Below are positions 61,293 to 64,000 of a DNA stretch of 64,000 nucleotides, in pieces (within the stretch, counting starts at the first letter, position 1; every line of letters starts with the position of its first letter). A program made the position numbers and the translations under genes. The notes under the pieces were generated by a model. That model worked only from the letters and a program-made list of their open reading frames with translations, did not search any database and was not told the origin of the DNA. Source of the stretch: JAPKZH01 sp964537875 (GTDB lineage: Bacteria > Acidobacteriota > Aminicenantia > Aminicenantales > UBA4085); NCBI GenBank assembly GCA_964537875.1, contig CAZIDN010000003.1, positions 62,001 through 126,000 on the forward strand, written 5' to 3'.

Positions 61293-62140
61293 GAGATTTT
61301 CGAAACGGCCACTTTTTCCGTTTTGCTGAATGGGATTTTAAAGCGGCCCCAGACGCTCTCCACGGCGACTTCCCCGGAAAAGCTGACCGGCAATGGAGGC
61401 TCCTCCAGCCAGTTAAAGATATCTTTCCCGATCTCGAAGAAATCCAGCAGGAGAGGAATGGAAAAAAGCTGTTCGCCACGCTGAGCGATGCTCACCCCCT
61501 CCCCCATCGTTCCCGAAGACACCGTCTTTTCTCCGAAATCCAGCTTATAGCTCAGTGACTCCAGCTTCAAATCGAACCCGTTCGGATTCTTCACGACGGC
61601 CTTGAAGACGAGGTCCGCGCCGCCGACGGTCAGGGCTTTCGCCTCGATGGGCCGGAGCTCGACGTCGACGCCCCTAAAAATGGGGAATTCGCCGGCAAAA
61701 GCGATCTGGACTCTCTTCTCCCGCCGCCGCTCGTCCTGGAAGGTCATTCCTCCGGCCAGGAAACAGGCCAGCTTGTCCTTGCCCGGAACGCCCGGCACGG
61801 CCCGGAGCAGCAGTTCATACGTAATCTTGACCGGCAGGGCTACGACGACGCTCCGCTTGGCCTCGACCTTGATCGGCTCGTCAAGGGTTGTCTCTAGCTT
61901 GAGGTACTCGGTCTGTTCGATCACCAGCCGGTAATCGTATCTGGTCAGCCACCGCCCGGAATCCAAAGGATTGGCCACGTTCAGGTAGAAGACGAGCGAA
62001 AGGCCGTCCCTGCTCAGGTTCTCGATTTTTTTCTCCCGGACCGTGATCTCGATCTCATCTTTCGCCAGAGCGGCTTTTTGGGAAAGGACGCCCGCAGAGA
62101 TCAGGATGAAGAACACCGCGGTTTTTCTCGTGACGAACAT
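61289..62140 (-). CDS. Secreted LEA2/WHy-domain protein
   Basis: A 283-residue protein with a signal MFVTRKTAVFFILISAGVLS and two repeats of the LEA14/WHy fold, each with a pattern of N-P after a hydrophobic strand: LVFYLNVANPLDSG (about 47-60) and LVFKAVVKNPNGFD (about 175-188). Such domains are linked to desiccation or stress tolerance; the mechanism is open. ATGA overlap with a glycosyltransferase suggests an envelope role. Confidence 0.75.
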   Translation of the reverse strand: MFVTRKTAVFFILISAGVLSQKAALAKDEIEITVREKKIENLSRDGLSLVFYLNVANPLDSGRWLTRYDYRLVIEQTEYLKLETTLDEPIKVEAKRSVVVALPVKITYELLLRAVPGVPGKDKLACFLAGGMTFQDERRREKRVQIAFAGEFPIFRGVDVELRPIEAKALTVGGADLVFKAVVKNPNGFDLKLESLSYKLDFGEKTVSSGTMGEGVSIAQRGEQLFSIPLLLDFFEIGKDIFNWLEEPPLPVSFSGEVAVESVWGRFKIPFSKTEKVAVSKIS

Positions 62141-62233
62141 CTTAAAACGCTTTGGAGCTTTTAAGTCTACACCATTGGCCGCCGTTGGACAAGACGCCGG
62201 GCACGAAGCCTGCCAAAAGCAAACATTACCAAA

Positions 62234-62378
62234 TATGTGATTTCAACCAAGTGTTGGCATTGCCCCTGAAGCCCCCATAGCGGAGGGGGGTCCCGTCGAT
62301 TTTTCGACGGGGGGAACCGACGGGACTGGTTCCCCAAGGGGTTAGGGGGCAATGCCAACACTTGGTTGAAATCACATA
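62234..62378. repeat. 145-bp palindromic element with three inner hairpins
   Basis: Perfect 33-bp inverted arms (62234-62266 and 62346-62378, starting TATGTGATTTCAACCAAG) enclose 79 bases. Inside are three further hairpins: CCCCC/GGGGG (62272-62289), CCCGTCGA-TTTT-TCGACGGG (62292-62311) and GGGGAACC/GGTTCCCC (62311-62335). No coding frame. It fills much of the 323-base gap ahead of the CCA-adding-type gene. Confidence 0.85.
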
Positions 62379-62463
62379 AACGGAGATGCTTCGCGGCCAA
62401 AAATAAAATTTGAACTAATTCGAAGCAGTTTTTATAATAGGGTATCGAAAAACTAGAGCTCTC

Positions 62464-63906
62464 ATGAAACATATCGGAGCGGAATTCCGGGACAAAAGCC
62501 TTTTTGTCCGGATCTTTGGAAAAGACGTCTATGCCGTCGGCGGCTTCGTCCGCGACATCCTCCGCGGCATCCAATCGGAAGACATCGACCTGCTCATTAC
62601 CCGCCACCCTCTCCGGACCATCGTCGAAAAAATCCGACCCCATGGAAAAGTGGACCTTGTCGGCCGAAGCTTTGGCATCATCAAATTCACGGTCAAGGGC
62701 AAATCCTATGATATCGCCCTGCCCCGGAAAGACCGGCCGAAGGGCGAGGGCGTCAGGGGTCACAAAGATATCCTTGTCTCGGCCGACCCCCGGCTGCCCA
62801 TCGAGGCCGATCTCGAGCGGCGCGACTTCCGCTGCAACAGCATCGCCCTCAGGCTGGCCGACGAAGCGCTGATCGACCCGTTTGAGGGGGCCAAGGACAT
62901 TCGGGCCAGGCTGATCCAGCTGACCAATCCCCAGGCCTTTCCCGATGATCCGCTCCGCGTCCTGAGGGCCGCCCGCTTTGCCTCGGTCCTGGCCTTTTCC
63001 GTCGACCCGTCCATTTACGCCCAAGCCAAGGACATCGATTTGACCCACCTCAGCGTCGAGCGGGTCAACGACGAGCTGTTCAAGATCCTCCTCTTCTCCC
63101 CGAGACCGTCGACCGGGCTGGACGAGCTATTCAAGCTCGGCGCGCTTCGCCAGCTCTATCCCGAGCTCTACGCCCTGACGCTCGTCATCCAGGATTCGGT
63201 CTTCCATCCCGAAAAAGACGACTTCGGCCATCACACAGTCTGGCACCACACGAAATTGACCGTCGACCAGGCCAAGCGTCTGGCCGAGCTGGCCGGTCTC
63301 GAACCGGCAAAAAGGTTGGCCCTGGAGTTAGCAGCCCTCTATCATGATGTCGGGAAAACGGAAACGACCCAGTGGGAATTCAAGCGGGGGCGGATGGTGA
63401 TCACGAGCGCCGGACATGACGTCGCCAGCGAAAAGGCGACGAAAAGGATCTTCAGCCGGTTCAAGATCTTCGCCTGGAACGGGTATAACCTGAGGAAGAT
63501 CGTCTTGATGCTGATCAGGAATCATCATCGGGCATCCGAGCTGTGGCAGAACAGGCAGGCCTTGACCCGGAAAGCGTTCAACCGGCTGGCCGCCGATACC
63601 AACGGAGAAATCGAGCTCCTGGCCAATCTCGACGCGGCCGACCGGGGCGGACGGAAAGAAAAGATCATGACGGAGCTGGACCGGGAAGGCCGGTGGCTTC
63701 TGGATAAGTTCAGGGAGCTCGACGTCAATAAAGAGACGATCAGGCCTCTGATCATGGGCCGGGACCTGCTCAAGCTCGGCGTCGCGCCGGGACCCGGCAT
63801 GGGGAAGATCCTCAAAGAGCTGTACAGGCGCCAGTTGGACAATGACTTCCAGAAAAAAAGCCAGGGCCTGAAAATCGCCAAAAAACTGATCGGGGGATAT
63901 GGATGA
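62464..63906 (+). CDS. CCA-adding/poly(A) polymerase-type nucleotidyltransferase with HD domain
   Basis: A 480-residue class II nucleotidyltransferase. VYAVGGFVRDILRG with downstream EDIDLL carries the catalytic acids; LERRDFRCNSIAL and the RVLRAARFAS neck block are standard. A C-terminal HD phosphohydrolase domain (LYHDVGKTETTQW) is present, as in many CCA enzymes. It would mature tRNA 3' ends. A poly(A) polymerase role cannot be excluded. Its stop overlaps the galE-like start (ATGA). Confidence 0.85.
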   Translation: MKHIGAEFRDKSLFVRIFGKDVYAVGGFVRDILRGIQSEDIDLLITRHPLRTIVEKIRPHGKVDLVGRSFGIIKFTVKGKSYDIALPRKDRPKGEGVRGHKDILVSADPRLPIEADLERRDFRCNSIALRLADEALIDPFEGAKDIRARLIQLTNPQAFPDDPLRVLRAARFASVLAFSVDPSIYAQAKDIDLTHLSVERVNDELFKILLFSPRPSTGLDELFKLGALRQLYPELYALTLVIQDSVFHPEKDDFGHHTVWHHTKLTVDQAKRLAELAGLEPAKRLALELAALYHDVGKTETTQWEFKRGRMVITSAGHDVASEKATKRIFSRFKIFAWNGYNLRKIVLMLIRNHHRASELWQNRQALTRKAFNRLAADTNGEIELLANLDAADRGGRKEKIMTELDREGRWLLDKFRELDVNKETIRPLIMGRDLLKLGVAPGPGMGKILKELYRRQLDNDFQKKSQGLKIAKKLIGGYG

Positions 63907-64000
63907 AAAAAGTGCTGGTGACGGGCGGCGCAGGATATATCGGCTCTCACACCGCCAAGGAGCTCTTAAAGCAAGGATTTGAAGTTGTCGTGATCGACAA
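63903..64000 (+). CDS. galE: galE-like UDP-glucose 4-epimerase (partial, 5' end)
   Basis: The first 32 residues MKKVLVTGGAGYIGSHTAKE show the GGAGYIGSH nucleotide-binding motif typical of GalE. The gene runs off the window. Its ATG overlaps the stop of the previous gene (ATGA at 63903-63906), so they are coupled. The exact sugar specificity is not visible. Confidence 0.7.
   Translation, partial: MKKVLVTGGAGYIGSHTAKELLKQGFEVVVID

Noticed and set aside
1..64000. CRISPR arrays, tRNA or rRNA genes
   Set aside because: No regularly spaced direct repeats and no cloverleaf or rRNA-like segment was found on reading; a covariance-model scan was not possible here.

Overview
The window looks like chromosome from an uncultured, Gram-negative, peptide- and sugar-degrading bacterium, most likely in the Acidobacteriota/Aminicenantota (former OP8) sphere. 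This lineage call is an inference from gene content: secreted 6-bladed beta-propeller proteins, Ser/Thr kinases with an N-terminal zinc ribbon and C-terminal TPRs, an S46 peptidase next to a tricorn-like protease, a TAT-exported GH109-type protein and outer-membrane beta-barrels. GC is moderately high, except for AT-richer accessory stretches near 15.4-22 kb and 25.5-26.2 kb. I saw no rRNA, tRNA or CRISPR array.

Layout. 0-5.2 kb: ABC ATPase, then the housekeeping block yebC-ruvC-ruvA-ruvB-queA. 5.2-7.5 kb: GH109-type oxidoreductase-fold protein, a lipoprotein, a small unknown. 7.7-15.2 kb: S46 dipeptidyl-peptidase and tricorn-like protease in tandem, then a GH38 alpha-mannosidase that has lost its N-terminal catalytic part. 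15.4-19.1 kb: a same-strand accessory island (TerB-like/zinc-ribbon protein, membrane protein, GIY-YIG protein, stand-alone RelA/SpoT-domain protein) with attC-like hairpin sites directly behind two of the genes. 19.4-21.9 kb: gene graveyard (amidohydrolase ends in two copies, an HsdM tail) around a DUF234-type ATPase with its own palindromic operator. 22-33.6 kb: five 6-bladed beta-propeller proteins, a membrane Ser/Thr kinase-TPR protein, a secreted nucleoside hydrolase and a RelBE-like toxin-antitoxin pair. A 169-bp MITE-like insertion at 25.8 kb has a visible target duplication. 33.7-39.8 kb: AbrB/PIN toxin-antitoxin pair, YdeI-like protein, M20 peptidase, tandem outer-membrane barrels. 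39.9-42.4 kb: a second, soluble kinase-TPR protein. 42.4-49.9 kb: one long minus-strand gene row of three extended SDRs, a PAP2-like protein and a CPBP protein, preceded by a class III aminotransferase and two broken genes (a dihydropyrimidinase/hydantoin-racemase chimera and a decarboxylase without its PLP lysine). 50.2-53.4 kb: sugar-binding lipoprotein, PfkB kinase, MTA phosphorylase. 53.8-58.4 kb: sirtuin, larC, folE, metG. 58.7-64 kb: threonylcarbamoyl-AMP synthase, a barrel protein behind a sigma-54-type promoter, a glycosyltransferase/LEA2 pair, CCA-adding-type nucleotidyltransferase and the start of a galE-like gene.

How it fits together. The intact genes describe secreted proteolysis and glycan turnover, surface sensing through kinases and propellers, and standard DNA/tRNA maintenance. 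The most unusual material is (i) the 15.4-19.1 kb island, readable as a small integrase-less cassette array carrying a nucleotide-signalling enzyme and a nuclease; (ii) the SDR x3-PAP2-CPBP row, a candidate undescribed membrane-lipid pathway; (iii) several families of palindromic intergenic elements, including a 145-bp element with perfect 33-bp arms enclosing three further hairpins; and (iv) at least five independently decayed or chimeric genes. All functional calls come from reading motifs and family resemblance by eye; no search was run.
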